NCBI GenBank assembly: GCA_021815785.1
Contig: JAKAZS010000018.1
Location: 1-37,994, forward strand
DNA from: a bacterium
GTDB taxonomy: Bacteria; Cyanobacteriota; Vampirovibrionia; Obscuribacterales; JAKAZS01
Length of the DNA stretch: 37,994 bases
Direction: 5' to 3'
Shown here: in pieces, positions 24,636-34,002 of the stretch
How the letters are laid out: every line of letters begins with the position of its first letter
Position numbering within the stretch: position 1 is the stretch's first letter
Made by a program: the position numbers and the translations under genes
The notes under the pieces: generated by a model
What the model was told of the DNA's origin: nothing
Seen by the model: the letters and a program-made list of their open reading frames with translations, nothing else
Database searches by the model: none

Positions 24636-26438
24636 TTATTCGTCCTCTAATTTTAATAACGCCATAAAAGCTTCTTGCGGAATATCAACTTTACCTACTG
24701 ATTTCATCCGCTTTTTACCTTCCTTTTGCTTTTCTAGCAATTTCCGTTTACGGGAAATATCACCACCATAACATTTTGATAAAACATTTTTACGCTGGGC
24801 AGATATTGTTTCGCGTGCAACAATTTTACCACCAATAGCTGCCTGGATTGGCACTTCAAACATTTGCCGAGGAATTAATTTTTTAAGTTTTTCGGTTAAT
24901 TTACGTCCGGAAAAGAATGCATTATCATAATGCACAATGGCCGATAAAGCATCAACACTTTGACCGCCAATTAAAATATCTAATTTTACGAGTTTTGAGG
25001 CGCGATAGTCTTTAACATGATAATCTAAAGAAGCATAGCCTTTTGATCTAGACTTTAACTCATTAAAGAAATCGGTAATAATTTCAGCTAAAGGCAATTC
25101 ATAATGTAAAACCACACGATTTTTAGCCGGATAAGTCATATCTATAGATATGCCCCGTCGGCTTTGGCACAATTCCATTACTTGGCCTACGTATTCATTG
25201 GGTAACATAATTGTAGCCTCGACATAAGGCTCTTCAATTTTGAGGCGATAATTTGCTTCAGGCAAATTAGCAGGATTTTCAATCATTTCAATTTCGCCGT
25301 TGGTTTTATAAACCTTATAAACAACTGATGGTGAAGTTACAATTAAAGTTAAATTATATTCACGCTCCAGCCTTTCTTGAATAATTTCTAAATGCAATAA
25401 ACCTAAAAAGCCACAGCGAAAACCAAAACCAAGTGCCTCAGAAGTTTCGGGTTCATAAAATAATGAGGCATCATTTAATTTAAGCTTTTCGAGTGCATCG
25501 CGTAAATCTGGATAGGCATCATTTTCAGTTGGATAAATCCCTGCATAAACCATCGGTTTAGCGTCACGGTAGCCAGGTAGATTTTCGTTAGCTGGGTTAT
25601 TGGCATTGGTAATGGTATCACCAACTAAATTAGCCACATCTTTAATGGCCGCAGCTAAATAGCCAACTTCACCAGGCCCCAAACGTTTGACCTTTTGCGG
25701 GCCTGGGCGTAAAACACCCAGTTCGGTAACATCAAAATCTTTGTTATTAGCCATAAATCGAATTTTATCGCCAAGTTTAACTTCCCCATCTTTAACCCGA
25801 AAATAAACAATAATCCCACGATAACTATCAAAAAAACTGTCAAAGACTAAAGCTCGCAAAGGATTATTAATTGTATTAGCAGGAGGAGGGATACGTTGAA
25901 CAATAGCTTCTAAGACATCTTCAATTCCAATTTTATTTTTAGCACTGACAAAAATTGCTTCTTCATGACTTAAACCAATTAAATCTTCAATTTGATTTGC
26001 AATACTTTCAGGTTCAGCACTAGGCAGATCAATTTTATTAATTACGGGAATCAATTCTAAATCATTTTCTAAAGCCAAATGGACGTTAGCCAAAGTTTGT
26101 GCCTGAACGCCCTGAGTAGAATCAACTACCAACAAGGCTCCTTCACAGGCAGCTAGACTTCGTGAAACTTCATAAACAAAATCCACGTGACCGGGAGTAT
26201 CGATTAAATTTAAGACATATTGATTACCATCTTTTGCCTCATAAACCATTCGGGCAGGCTGTGATTTTATGGTAATCCCACGCTCGCGCTCTAAATCCAT
26301 GCTGTCCAGAATTTGATCCTGCATTTCTCGTTTAGTAACAGTATTAGTCACTTCCAGCAATCGATCTGCTAACGTAGATTTTCCATGATCAATATGCGCA
26401 ATTATACAAAAGTTACGGATAAGATTAGTGTCCAACAT
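24636..26438 (-). CDS. lepA: Elongation factor 4 (LepA)
   Basis: A 600-residue translational GTPase that acts on the ribosome. The G1 motif AHIDHGKS (~13-20), the switch region [15 protein letters not shown] (G3) and NKID (G4) are intact. Domain order matches LepA: GTPase, domain II, the EF-G-like domains, then the LepA-specific C-terminal domain with [22 protein letters not shown] and the [16 protein letters not shown] tail. Length is the family norm. The start ATG at 26438-26436 is preceded only by a distant AAGG. Transcribed away from the LRV-repeat gene. Confidence 0.97.
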   Translation of the reverse strand: MLDTNLIRNFCIIAHIDHGKSTLADRLLEVTNTVTKREMQDQILDSMDLERERGITIKSQPARMVYEAKDGNQYVLNLIDTPGHVDFVYEVSRSLAACEGALLVVDSTQGVQAQTLANVHLALENDLELIPVINKIDLPSAEPESIANQIEDLIGLSHEEAIFVSAKNKIGIEDVLEAIVQRIPPPANTINNPLRALVFDSFFDSYRGIIVYFRVKDGEVKLGDKIRFMANNKDFDVTELGVLRPGPQKVKRLGPGEVGYLAAAIKDVANLVGDTITNANNPANENLPGYRDAKPMVYAGIYPTENDAYPDLRDALEKLKLNDASLFYEPETSEALGFGFRCGFLGLLHLEIIQERLEREYNLTLIVTSPSVVYKVYKTNGEIEMIENPANLPEANYRLKIEEPYVEATIMLPNEYVGQVMELCQSRRGISIDMTYPAKNRVVLHYELPLAEIITDFFNELKSRSKGYASLDYHVKDYRASKLVKLDILIGGQSVDALSAIVHYDNAFFSGRKLTEKLKKLIPRQMFEVPIQAAIGGKIVARETISAQRKNVLSKCYGGDISRKRKLLEKQKEGKKRMKSVGKVDIPQEAFMALLKLEDE

Positions 26439-26761
26439 AATATTAAAAATATTACCTTAAAATTAAAATCAAACGAATAAATATTAATATAGAATACAAT
26501 AAAGTCTTAATTAATTTGCTTGATTCAACTTAAAATGTGACTTAATAAATTTAAAAATTATCAATTTAGCCAAAATAAAAGATTAATTCTTTCATTTTGC
26601 TAAGAAAACCCTATTAATTAGTAAAAAACTTATCAACATTTTTCTTGAACTTCCGATAAGATTAAAAGTAATTCATGATATTATGTATATAGATATCCAT
26701 GAAATTAAATAAAATTAACGCGAATTAATTTTAACCAAGATAACATAAGAGGGTCTTAGAA
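26439..26761. other. Divergent intergenic region (lepA / LRV-repeat gene)
   Basis: A 323-bp, very AT-rich gap between divergent genes. It presumably contains both promoters. A TTGAAC at 26645-26650 and TATTAT at 26679-26684 are too far apart to be a good pair. No coding frame or RNA gene is evident. Confidence 0.5.
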
Positions 26762-26815
26762 ATGAAAAATTTTCTAAATAACATAGTCAGCTTTTTAAAT
26801 GAAAAATTTTCTAAA
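26761..26815 (+). repeat. 18-bp direct repeat containing the start codon
   Basis: The 18-mer beginning AATGAAAAATTTTC occurs perfectly at 26761-26778, where its ATG is the start of the LRV-repeat gene, and at 26798-26815. The copies are 37 bp apart, so the second ATG is out of frame. Confidence 0.9.
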
Positions 26816-28072
26816 AACACCAAGAATAACAATGAAGTTTTCCGCAAAACTATCATTTCTGATTTCGAAATTGAGGAAAATTTTGAACCAAATTTAAAAC
26901 AAAATTTTATCGAAAGTAATGAGAATGACAATAATGAAACAGATAATGATTTTATTCGACCATTAGCTCCAATAATCAAAAAACGTCCTACTTTACTAGA
27001 TAAGGCTCAAGAACATATTAAAAGTTCTTATCTATTTAATAAGGATGATTCGGCAAACCAAACTAAACAAACTGTTCAAGATGTTAGTAACATTTACTTT
27101 TCCGATGCCTTAATTGAAGAATCTACAATTGTTCCGATTGGACTAGCCAGTGACACTCAATTAGCTATGGATTGGGATTGCAGTCCTAATATAAGTCTAA
27201 CCGCATCAGCTGCGTTATCCTCATTAATTAAAACATCTAATTCGGCATCCAAATTAAAAGCTGCGAAAACTAGTAATAATAAAATTATTGATACCCAAGA
27301 AATTATTCCCGAAACAATTAATAATACCCCGCTCAATGAAATTAAATCACACCCTTACCGCCACTTTTCCCAAGAGGCGCTTGAAAAACTGGGTCACAAT
27401 TTAAGCACACCAGCTTCAACGCTAGAATGGCTAGCTACTCATGGTAATTCTGCGATTAAAATAATGGTGGCCAAAAATCCTAATTGTCCAATTAACTTAA
27501 TTAACAAATTATCTTATGATGACGATCCTTTAGTAAGACTATCAATTGCTGAACGGGTTAATAATTCTGCTGAAACTTTACAAAAACTGCTTAATGATCC
27601 TAATTATCTAGTTGCCTGGCAAGCCCGCGAAGCTATTGAAAAATTAAATACCGTGCCGAAATCAGCTTTGCCTAAAGTGCTGAAAAACACCTATCCAATT
27701 AATACTAATTTAAGTTCACCTAATTCGTTTAACCCTGAAATTAATGAAGTTAATTCCCATAAGAATTTAACTGAATCAGAAATATCTAAATTGGTTTTTG
27801 TTGCCAGCAATAAAAACAGTGCCCAAACTGATCTAATGGAATTAACCAATTATCCTTATCGCCAAATTCATCTAGCCTTAGCCCGTAATGAAAATATTCC
27901 GATAAGTACTTTTTGGTTTTTAGCGAAGCTTGGTGATTTACAAATCAAACGTTTTCTGTTAACTAACCCAGGCTGCCCTTTAGAAATTTTAAAATATCTT
28001 AAAGAAGATGAAGATGTAATCATTGCCAAGCAAGCTAATAATGTGTTAACCAATATTTTTGGCAAAAAATAA
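26762..28072 (+). CDS. LRV/HEAT-like repeat protein
   Basis: A 436-residue cytoplasmic-looking protein with an acidic, asparagine-rich N-terminal half that looks disordered. Two blocks of alpha-helical repeats of the leucine-rich-variant/HEAT type follow. The first (~215-300) has VAKNPNCPINLINKLSYDDDPLVRLSIAERVNN; the second (~345-430) has LARNENIPISTFWFLAKLGDLQIKRFLLTNPGCPLEIL. Repeats of this NPNCP-helix-D-helix pattern build protein-interaction surfaces. There is no enzyme motif, signal peptide or membrane segment. A partial purine-rich site (GAGGG) lies nine bases before the ATG. Partner and role are unknown. Confidence 0.78.
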   Translation: MKNFLNNIVSFLNEKFSKNTKNNNEVFRKTIISDFEIEENFEPNLKQNFIESNENDNNETDNDFIRPLAPIIKKRPTLLDKAQEHIKSSYLFNKDDSANQTKQTVQDVSNIYFSDALIEESTIVPIGLASDTQLAMDWDCSPNISLTASAALSSLIKTSNSASKLKAAKTSNNKIIDTQEIIPETINNTPLNEIKSHPYRHFSQEALEKLGHNLSTPASTLEWLATHGNSAIKIMVAKNPNCPINLINKLSYDDDPLVRLSIAERVNNSAETLQKLLNDPNYLVAWQAREAIEKLNTVPKSALPKVLKNTYPINTNLSSPNSFNPEINEVNSHKNLTESEISKLVFVASNKNSAQTDLMELTNYPYRQIHLALARNENIPISTFWFLAKLGDLQIKRFLLTNPGCPLEILKYLKEDEDVIIAKQANNVLTNIFGKK

Positions 28073-28076
28073 ATTT

Positions 28077-28105
28077 CGTAATTAAAAATTTAAGCTTTAA
28101 TTACG
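28077..28105. terminator. Bidirectional terminator candidate between converging genes
   Basis: Perfect 10-bp arms CGTAATTAAA (28077-28086) and TTTAATTACG (28096-28105) flank a nine-base loop in the 28-bp gap between converging genes. One arm overlaps the pncB stop codon. The stem is AT-rich and no clear T-tract follows, so strength is doubtful. Confidence 0.5.
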
Positions 28106-29585
28106 CTTCTAGGCCACGTGCTTTTAAAATCAAATGCGTCTTTAAATTATATAATTCCTCTTCTAAACCAACTGGATAACGATGTGGGTTCAATAACCGT
28201 TTAGTACTATCATGTAAACGCTGCATTTCATTAACTACATATTGCTTAATTTCATGAATACTAGGACTTTCATATACCAGTTTACCTTCAACAAATATTG
28301 GTTTAAGCAAATCAAACGCTATTTCATTTTTTCGTTTAACTTCACGGCGTCTGGTAAAATCTTCCGGATCAATCATAAAATTGGCCTGAGATTTTAAAAT
28401 GTATTGATCATAAATCATATCAGCCGTATATAAGTTATTATTAGTATTAAAAAATCGCTTAATGTCTAAAATACCTGGATTCGATATTTTGACCGTTTGT
28501 TCCGACAATTTTAGCTTATAGTCCCAGTCTTGGTTGTTTTTTGAAACAGCCGAAAGCTTGTAAACTGCTCCTAGAGCTGGCTGATCATAAGCGGTTACCA
28601 ATTTAGTACCAACACCCCAGGCATCTATCTTAGCATTTTGCTGTTTTAGAGAATAAATAATATGTTCATCAAGATCATTACTAGCAATTATTTTAGTATC
28701 AGTTAGGTTCGCTTCATCTAAAATTTTGCGGGCTTCAATACTTAAATAAGCCAAGTCTCCACTATCTAAACGAATACCGAGAATGTTATATTGGCGACTA
28801 TCAAACCATGGTTTTAATTTTACTAATTTCCTTACCGCATTTAAACTATTATACGTATCAACTAAAAAAACAGTGTTTTTCGGAAAAGTCTGGGCATAAG
28901 CTTTGAAAGCCTCTTCCTCACTGGCAAAAGACATGATAAAACTATGGGCAATCGTGCCTTCTAAAGGAATATCATATTTTATCGCGGCTAACGTATTAGA
29001 AGTAGCATCACAGCCACCAATATAAGCAGCATAACTAGCCGATAAAGCACCATCAAAACCATGCGCGCGTCGCAAACCAAATTCCAGAACTTTATCATTA
29101 CCACTAACGTATTTAATACGGCTAGCTTTAGTTGCAATAAGTGTTTCATAACCAAAAATATTTAAGGCAATACTTTCGAGGATTTGACCTAAAATAATTG
29201 GTGCCTTGACCTGAATAATTGGCTCGTTAGCAAAAACAATACTGCCATCAGGAATAGCTTTAAGACTTATTTTACTTTTAAGATTTTGCAAATATTCTAA
29301 AAATTTTTTATCCTGTAACGGTTCGAAAAATTCCACTTTAGATTTAGCCAAAGCTTCTAAATCAGCCAGAACAAAATGCCAGGAATTAATAATTTCGATA
29401 AACTGATTTAAGCCACAGGCTATAGCATAACCACCATCAAAAGGATTTTTGCGAAAAACCAAATGGTAAGTAGCCATAATATCGTAAGATCCTTGTTTCC
29501 ACCAGGCATAAGCCATTGACAATTGATAAAAGTCAGTTAACAAAGATAATGAATCATTATAAATTGTTTTCGAAGTAGATGTCAT
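28101..29585 (-). CDS. pncB: Nicotinate phosphoribosyltransferase
   Basis: A 494-residue enzyme that converts nicotinate and PRPP to nicotinate mononucleotide in NAD salvage. The family start LLTDFYQLSMAYAWW (~16-30) is clear, followed by FRKNPFDGGYAIACGL, GTIAHSFIMSF with the conserved histidine region, LVDTYNS, and RLDSGDLAYLS with the phosphate-binding region ASNDLDEHII and GVGTKLVTAYDQPALG. Length fits the bacterial long form. The ATG at 29585-29583 has no evident Shine-Dalgarno sequence. Its neighbours are a convergent LRV-repeat gene and a divergent exported protein gene. The NadR-like kinase at 13028 might be another NAD-salvage gene, but is far away. Confidence 0.95.
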   Translation of the reverse strand: MTSTSKTIYNDSLSLLTDFYQLSMAYAWWKQGSYDIMATYHLVFRKNPFDGGYAIACGLNQFIEIINSWHFVLADLEALAKSKVEFFEPLQDKKFLEYLQNLKSKISLKAIPDGSIVFANEPIIQVKAPIILGQILESIALNIFGYETLIATKASRIKYVSGNDKVLEFGLRRAHGFDGALSASYAAYIGGCDATSNTLAAIKYDIPLEGTIAHSFIMSFASEEEAFKAYAQTFPKNTVFLVDTYNSLNAVRKLVKLKPWFDSRQYNILGIRLDSGDLAYLSIEARKILDEANLTDTKIIASNDLDEHIIYSLKQQNAKIDAWGVGTKLVTAYDQPALGAVYKLSAVSKNNQDWDYKLKLSEQTVKISNPGILDIKRFFNTNNNLYTADMIYDQYILKSQANFMIDPEDFTRRREVKRKNEIAFDLLKPIFVEGKLVYESPSIHEIKQYVVNEMQRLHDSTKRLLNPHRYPVGLEEELYNLKTHLILKARGLEA

Positions 29586-29656
29586 TAAAAACTTATTTGC
29601 AAAATTTACGTCTCAATATTTACCGGTTAATAATTTAACATTAAAAGGAGTAATTA

Positions 29657-29989
29657 ATGCAAAAGCATCAAGATTTAAGTCTATTTATTAAGGTAATTAA
29701 GCAGACAAAAAACTTAGGCTACTTATTGATAATTATAAATTTTGCTTGGCTATTTAATCAAAACATCATATATGCTCAACATCCGTTAAATTATAAATAT
29801 GTAGGAAATAAAGAATCATTCAAATTCCATAAATTAACCTGTCCCTATGCATTATGCATGGCTAAGTTCCGGCGCAACTATTTTTTATACCGTTATTTAG
29901 CTATTGAGGCTAATTATCAACCGTGCAAATTTTGTTTACCACCATACTGGGTCAGTGTAAAAGCTGATATTATTAATAAACATCCTTAA
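29657..29989 (+). CDS. Exported protein with Ada-like four-cysteine domain
   Basis: A 110-residue protein with a long N-terminal signal or anchor (hydrophobic core ~20-38, then YAQ). The mature part, YVGNKESFKFHKLTC...PCKFC, has the pattern YVGN-FH-C ... PCKFCLPP seen in the Ada-type zinc-binding domain that also occurs in exported proteins. Cysteines at 62, 67, 90 and 93 would be the metal ligands, with His58 nearby; the CPYALC spacing is slightly unusual. There is no methyltransferase or nuclease domain. The start is strongly supported by AAGGAG at 29645-29650, six bases before the ATG. The adjacent Sel1 gene follows 39 bp later on the same strand. Role unknown. Confidence 0.75.
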   Translation: MQKHQDLSLFIKVIKQTKNLGYLLIIINFAWLFNQNIIYAQHPLNYKYVGNKESFKFHKLTCPYALCMAKFRRNYFLYRYLAIEANYQPCKFCLPPYWVSVKADIINKHP

Positions 29990-30028
29990 ATAAAATTGGC
30001 TTTCGCCAAATGACTTGTTTACTTAAAA

Positions 30029-30511
30029 ATGAATATCAACAATATAGCCCAATTAATTGAAAATGCTAAGACAGGTAATACTATTGCCCAGGTTCATTTA
30101 GCCTATGAATATACTAAAGGGCAAAATATTGCTAAGGATTTAGTTAAAGCCTTTAAACTTTATGAATTAGCGGCTTATAAAGGTAATTTAACGGCTATGT
30201 TTAACCTTGCTCAATTTTATTTAAATGGAACGCTTACCGATAAAGGGAAGCCGATCGTTGCCAAAAATCCTCAAATGGCAATAACATTACTTACTCAATG
30301 TGCCAATTCAGGTGATTTAGAATCTCATTATTTTTTAGGCTTAGAATATCAAAAATCACCTAATATAAATTATGCCTTAGCTATTGAACATTTAGAATAT
30401 TGTGCTCAGCATGATTTAGGTAAGGCTCAATATGAATTAGCTTTGATTTATCAAAGTATTCAGCCTGACCCGGACAAAGCTAAATACTGGCTAACTAAAA
30501 CTCGTATTTAG
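30029..30511 (+). CDS. Sel1-like repeat protein
   Basis: A 160-residue protein made almost wholly of Sel1-type helical repeats: AQVHLAYEYTKGQNIAKDLVKAFKLYELAAYKGN (~20-53), AMFNLAQFYLNGT...MAITLLTQCANSGD (~56-95), SHYFLGLEYQKSPNINYALAIEHLEYCAQHD (~98-128) and a last one ending DKAKYWLTK. There is no signal peptide, so it is probably cytoplasmic, or is translated with the preceding exported protein gene. No Shine-Dalgarno sequence precedes the ATG. Such repeats mediate protein interactions; the partner is unknown. Confidence 0.82.
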   Translation: MNINNIAQLIENAKTGNTIAQVHLAYEYTKGQNIAKDLVKAFKLYELAAYKGNLTAMFNLAQFYLNGTLTDKGKPIVAKNPQMAITLLTQCANSGDLESHYFLGLEYQKSPNINYALAIEHLEYCAQHDLGKAQYELALIYQSIQPDPDKAKYWLTKTRI

Positions 30512-30548
30512 CGATAAGTGATAGCTTAATTAAAACTTATCGCTAAAT
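30506..30548 (+). terminator. 14-bp inverted repeat overlapping the Sel1 gene stop codon
   Basis: Arms at 30506-30519 and 30535-30548 (core TTAGCGATAAGT / ACTTATCGCTAA) pair perfectly around a 15-base loop. The TAG stop lies inside the first arm. No T-tract follows, so it may be a terminator or an mRNA 3'-end stabiliser. Confidence 0.5.
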
Positions 30549-30699
30549 TGTCAAAATATAGGTTCTCGTCATTTACCGTTAAAATCAACTGTGGTTGGGA
30601 ATATGATGATCGGTTCGCATCGGTACTTTAGCAGTTATAATCGTAAAATTCAGGTGAAAGCGCAGTAAGTTTTGAGGCTAAGTCATCTAACTAATACAA

Positions 30700-32073
30700 T
30701 TAAGTTTTAGCAAAAAATTTGTCATGAATTAGTTTTACCGCAGGCTTAACATCATTATCATTAACAACGAAACTTAAGTTAATATCACTAGCACCACCTG
30801 ATATCATTAAAATATTGATATTTTTTAAGCTTTCAAATACATAGCCAGCAGTTCCTGATTGATTGCGAAAATACCTACCAACAACCGTAACGATAGCCAA
30901 ATTTTCTTTAACACTCACATCAGCTAAAGTACTTAAATCTTCGATAATTTGCTTAATATAGGTCTTGTCGTCGATGGTTAATGCTACTGAAACTTCGGAC
31001 GTAGAAATTAAATCTATGGAAGTTTGATATTTTTCAAATATTGCAAACACTTTAGCCAAAAACCCATAAGCCATAAGCATTTTTGGCGACGATACAAAAA
31101 TTGCCGTAATTCCTGTTTTAAAAGCAATAGCTCGAATTAGTGCTTTGTTTAGATCGGGATTTACCCAATTACTAATTAAAGTGCCTTTATGAGTAGGATT
31201 TTTGGAATTTAAAATTTTGACCGGTATATTATTATCGACCGCTGGTCGAATTGTTAAAGGGTGTAAAACTTTAGCACCAAAATAGGCTAATTCGCTAGCT
31301 TCTTCAAAAGACACTTCATCAATAACAGTTGCATTAGGTACAACCCTAGGATCACAAGTCATCATTCCATCAACATCCGTCCAAATTTCAATAGCCTGGA
31401 CCCTTAACGCTAAACCTAATATAGCGGCTGAATAGTCTGACCCACCACGCCCTAAAGTGGTAGTGCTACCAGATTGAGTTGCACCAATAAAACCTTGAGT
31501 TACAATTACTGGTGTATTTTTAAATTTGGGAATTACTTTATCAAAAACCTTATTCTTGATTTCACTCATTAACGGATTAGCTTTACTGTAACTATTATCA
31601 GTTATTAAGACTTCACGCACATCCAGATAATCAGCCTTAATATTTAAACTAAGAAGATATCGATATAAAATATTACTAGACAGCAATTCACCATATTTAG
31701 ATATATTATCTAATGATTTAGCACTTAATTCACCTAAATAACTAATTCCTTGATAGAGAATAAATAATTCTTTTAAGTAATTTTCTAAGATTAAGTTAAG
31801 TTCTTGTTTACATGCCGTAGCCAAAAAAAGTTCATTAATTGCCAATTCATGTTTTTGTCGGATTAATTCGATTGTCTGGCAACTTTCACTTAAATTTTGA
31901 TCAAGTGCCTGATTGGCACCGTTTATTAATAAATTAGTAACTCCAGCCATAGCTGATAATACAACTAATAAACCATCACTGGAGCGAACTATCGCCTGTT
32001 CAACTATACTAGCAACGTTTTTAAAAGAATTACTATCACCAACAGAACTGCCACCAAATTTAACTACTAGCAA
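30700..32073 (-). CDS. lysC: Aspartate kinase (monofunctional)
   Basis: A 457-residue aspartokinase, which phosphorylates aspartate at the head of the lysine, threonine and methionine pathways. KFGGSSVG at residues 4-11 is the nucleotide-binding signature; GRGGSDYSAA (~208-217) and EIWTDVDG (~228-235) follow. The C-terminal third carries two ACT domains (~300 onward) with VTVVGRYFRNQSGTAGYVF, usually the site of feedback inhibition by lysine or threonine. No homoserine dehydrogenase is fused. The start is TTG 32073-32071, supported by GGAG ten bases upstream. It lies 50 bp behind murA on the same strand, so the two are probably co-transcribed. Confidence 0.94.
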   Translation of the reverse strand: MLVVKFGGSSVGDSNSFKNVASIVEQAIVRSSDGLLVVLSAMAGVTNLLINGANQALDQNLSESCQTIELIRQKHELAINELFLATACKQELNLILENYLKELFILYQGISYLGELSAKSLDNISKYGELLSSNILYRYLLSLNIKADYLDVREVLITDNSYSKANPLMSEIKNKVFDKVIPKFKNTPVIVTQGFIGATQSGSTTTLGRGGSDYSAAILGLALRVQAIEIWTDVDGMMTCDPRVVPNATVIDEVSFEEASELAYFGAKVLHPLTIRPAVDNNIPVKILNSKNPTHKGTLISNWVNPDLNKALIRAIAFKTGITAIFVSSPKMLMAYGFLAKVFAIFEKYQTSIDLISTSEVSVALTIDDKTYIKQIIEDLSTLADVSVKENLAIVTVVGRYFRNQSGTAGYVFESLKNINILMISGGASDINLSFVVNDNDVKPAVKLIHDKFFAKT

Positions 32074-32083
32074 TTAAATTAAA

Positions 32084-32087
32084 CTCC
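32084..32087 (-). promoter_or_regulatory. Ribosome binding site fixing the TTG start of lysC
   Basis: GGAG on the minus strand lies ten bases before TTG 32073. The conserved KFGGSSV motif begins only three codons in, so no later start is possible. Confidence 0.6.
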
Positions 32088-32123
32088 AAAATAAGGTCAA
32101 GTAAAATTATTACAATGACTTGT

Positions 32124-33431
32124 TTAAATACGGCGAATATTAGCACCAAGACCTAAAAACTTAGCTTCAAAATTATCGTAGCCACGATCAATATGATGTA
32201 ACCCAGTTACTTCCGAAATCCCTTCAGCACCTAAGCCTGCCAAAACCAAAGCAGCTCCAGCTCTTAGATCCGACGACTTAACTTCAGCTCCAGTCAAACT
32301 CGGAATCCCTTTAATAACGGCGGCATTTCCTTTAACCGTTATATCAGCACCCATACGGCGTAATTCACCAACTTGCATAAAGCGATTTTCATAGATTGTT
32401 TCAGTCATTATCGACGTACCGTCAGCCGTAGCTAATATTGCCATAACTGGAGCTTGTAAGTCAGTAGGGAAACCCGGATAGGGATGCGTTGTTAAATCAA
32501 TTGGTTTTGGCTTACCCTGCATGGTAACTTTAATAGTATCAGGAGCATAAAGTGAGACTTCAGCACCCATTTCGCTAATTTTACTAATTAACGAATATAA
32601 ATGATGGGGGTTACAATGAGTAACTTCAACCTCACCCGTTGTTGCTAAAGCCGCCAATAAGAAAGTCCCGGCTTCAAGGCGATCGGGTATAGTATCAATG
32701 GTAGCTCCATGTAATTCATTTAAAGGCACACCATCAATTACTATTTGATAGGTTCCCGCGCCAGAAACTTTTGCCCCCATTGCATTAAGGAAATCAGCAA
32801 TATTAACAATTTCTGGATCCTGAGCAGCGTTTTCAATAATTGTCTGTCCTTTAGCAACTACACTAGCCAGCATAATATTTTCCGTAGCGCCATTAGAAGG
32901 TCGATCTAAATATATTTTTGCACCAACCAATTCGCTAGCGTTTGCATATACATAGCCATGTTCAACAACAACGTCAGCACCAAGCATTTTTAGACCTCGT
33001 TCGTGTAGGTCAATTCGGCGTTCACCAATGGCACATCCACCTGGTAAAGACACTTTAGCCTGATTAAAACGGGCCAAAAGTGGGCCTAAAACTACAAATG
33101 AAGCACGTAACTTACTTACATATTCATAAGAAGCCTCATAATCATTGACTCCGCGCGTATCAATAGTCAATTCATGATTTTTAAACTCAATTTTAGCACC
33201 TAGGTTACGCATAAGTTCAGACATCATATGCACATCAGATAAGTCCGGTACATTTTTAATAACACAGACATCGTTAGCTAAAATTGCTGCAGCCATCATT
33301 TTAAGAACAGCATTTTTAGCACCTTCAATTCGAACGCTACCAATTAGCGGTCGGCCACCAACCACAATAATTTTAGGTTCATTAGTGGGCTGGACTTGAG
33401 TAACTGATGGTGGAATTGATGGATTCTGCAT
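32124..33431 (-). CDS. murA: UDP-N-acetylglucosamine 1-carboxyvinyltransferase (MurA)
   Basis: A 435-residue enolpyruvyl transferase for the first committed step of peptidoglycan synthesis. The substrate-binding GAKNAVLK (~38-45) and the catalytic loop LPGGCAIGERRIDLH with Cys133 (the residue alkylated by fosfomycin in sensitive enzymes) are present, as are the C-terminal YPGFPTDLQAP and DLRAGAALVLAGL. It has ~20 extra N-terminal residues with prolines relative to typical MurA. The presence of catalytic Cys rather than Asp predicts fosfomycin sensitivity by family knowledge. First gene of a likely murA-lysC operon, divergent from the cytochrome gene; AAAGG lies close to the ATG. Confidence 0.96.
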   Translation of the reverse strand: MQNPSIPPSVTQVQPTNEPKIIVVGGRPLIGSVRIEGAKNAVLKMMAAAILANDVCVIKNVPDLSDVHMMSELMRNLGAKIEFKNHELTIDTRGVNDYEASYEYVSKLRASFVVLGPLLARFNQAKVSLPGGCAIGERRIDLHERGLKMLGADVVVEHGYVYANASELVGAKIYLDRPSNGATENIMLASVVAKGQTIIENAAQDPEIVNIADFLNAMGAKVSGAGTYQIVIDGVPLNELHGATIDTIPDRLEAGTFLLAALATTGEVEVTHCNPHHLYSLISKISEMGAEVSLYAPDTIKVTMQGKPKPIDLTTHPYPGFPTDLQAPVMAILATADGTSIMTETIYENRFMQVGELRRMGADITVKGNAAVIKGIPSLTGAEVKSSDLRAGAALVLAGLGAEGISEVTGLHHIDRGYDNFEAKFLGLGANIRRI

Positions 33432-33593
33432 TTTTTCGCCTTTGATTTGAATTTAGTAATAATTAGTAAAATACTTATATACTATATTTTACCTAAAATT
33501 TTAATTAATCAAGTAAACATTATGTAAAAGCTTTAATATAATGTTATTTTATAATCAAAACTACTCAACACAAATAAAGCAATTTTAATAATC

Positions 33594-33971
33594 ATGCCTA
33601 GTATTATCTTGTCCTTTCTCCTAATTATGCTGGCGAGCGTCTTAAATGGCTGCGTTATGACTGAAGAAGTAAAACGAATTAAAGCTTCAAAAAATAATCA
33701 AGATAAATATCTGGAAATTACTAAAGGTTATTTAAATGGTAAACAAATTTTTATCCGGAGCTGTAACACTTGTCATCCTGGTGGTAAAGCAAGTCCGACT
33801 GGTCCAAGTATCGAAAATTTTGCCCGCAAATTTAAAACAACTAATGAATTAAAACAATTTATTCTTAAGGGCAAAGCCTCAATGCCAGCTCAAACCATAT
33901 TAACCAAAGAGGAATTAGAAAATCTGGTGCAATATCTTTATGCTGAATTTCAACCTAGTAATTTAAACTGA
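33594..33971 (+). CDS. Cytochrome c lipoprotein
   Basis: A 125-residue exported c-type cytochrome. The signal peptide (~1-19) ends in VLNGC with Cys20 as a probable lipid-attachment residue, so the protein should be anchored to a membrane. The haem site CNTCH is at 57-61 and the likely sixth ligand Met97 lies in GKASMPAQ. A terminal helix (ELENLVQYLYAEF) closes a class I cytochrome fold. It implies haem-c maturation and a respiratory or redox chain in this organism, which would be notable if it is a gut-type Melainabacterium, since those are mostly fermentative. No oxidase or reductase gene is adjacent. No Shine-Dalgarno sequence. Confidence 0.9.
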   Translation: MPSIILSFLLIMLASVLNGCVMTEEVKRIKASKNNQDKYLEITKGYLNGKQIFIRSCNTCHPGGKASPTGPSIENFARKFKTTNELKQFILKGKASMPAQTILTKEELENLVQYLYAEFQPSNLN

Positions 33972-34002
33972 ATATAAATGTTTAAATTAACCTATCCACA
34001 TC

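Noticed and set aside
26630-26638. DnaA-box-like TTATCAACA suggesting an origin
   Set aside because: Only one such site was noticed, with no cluster and no dnaA or dnaN nearby.
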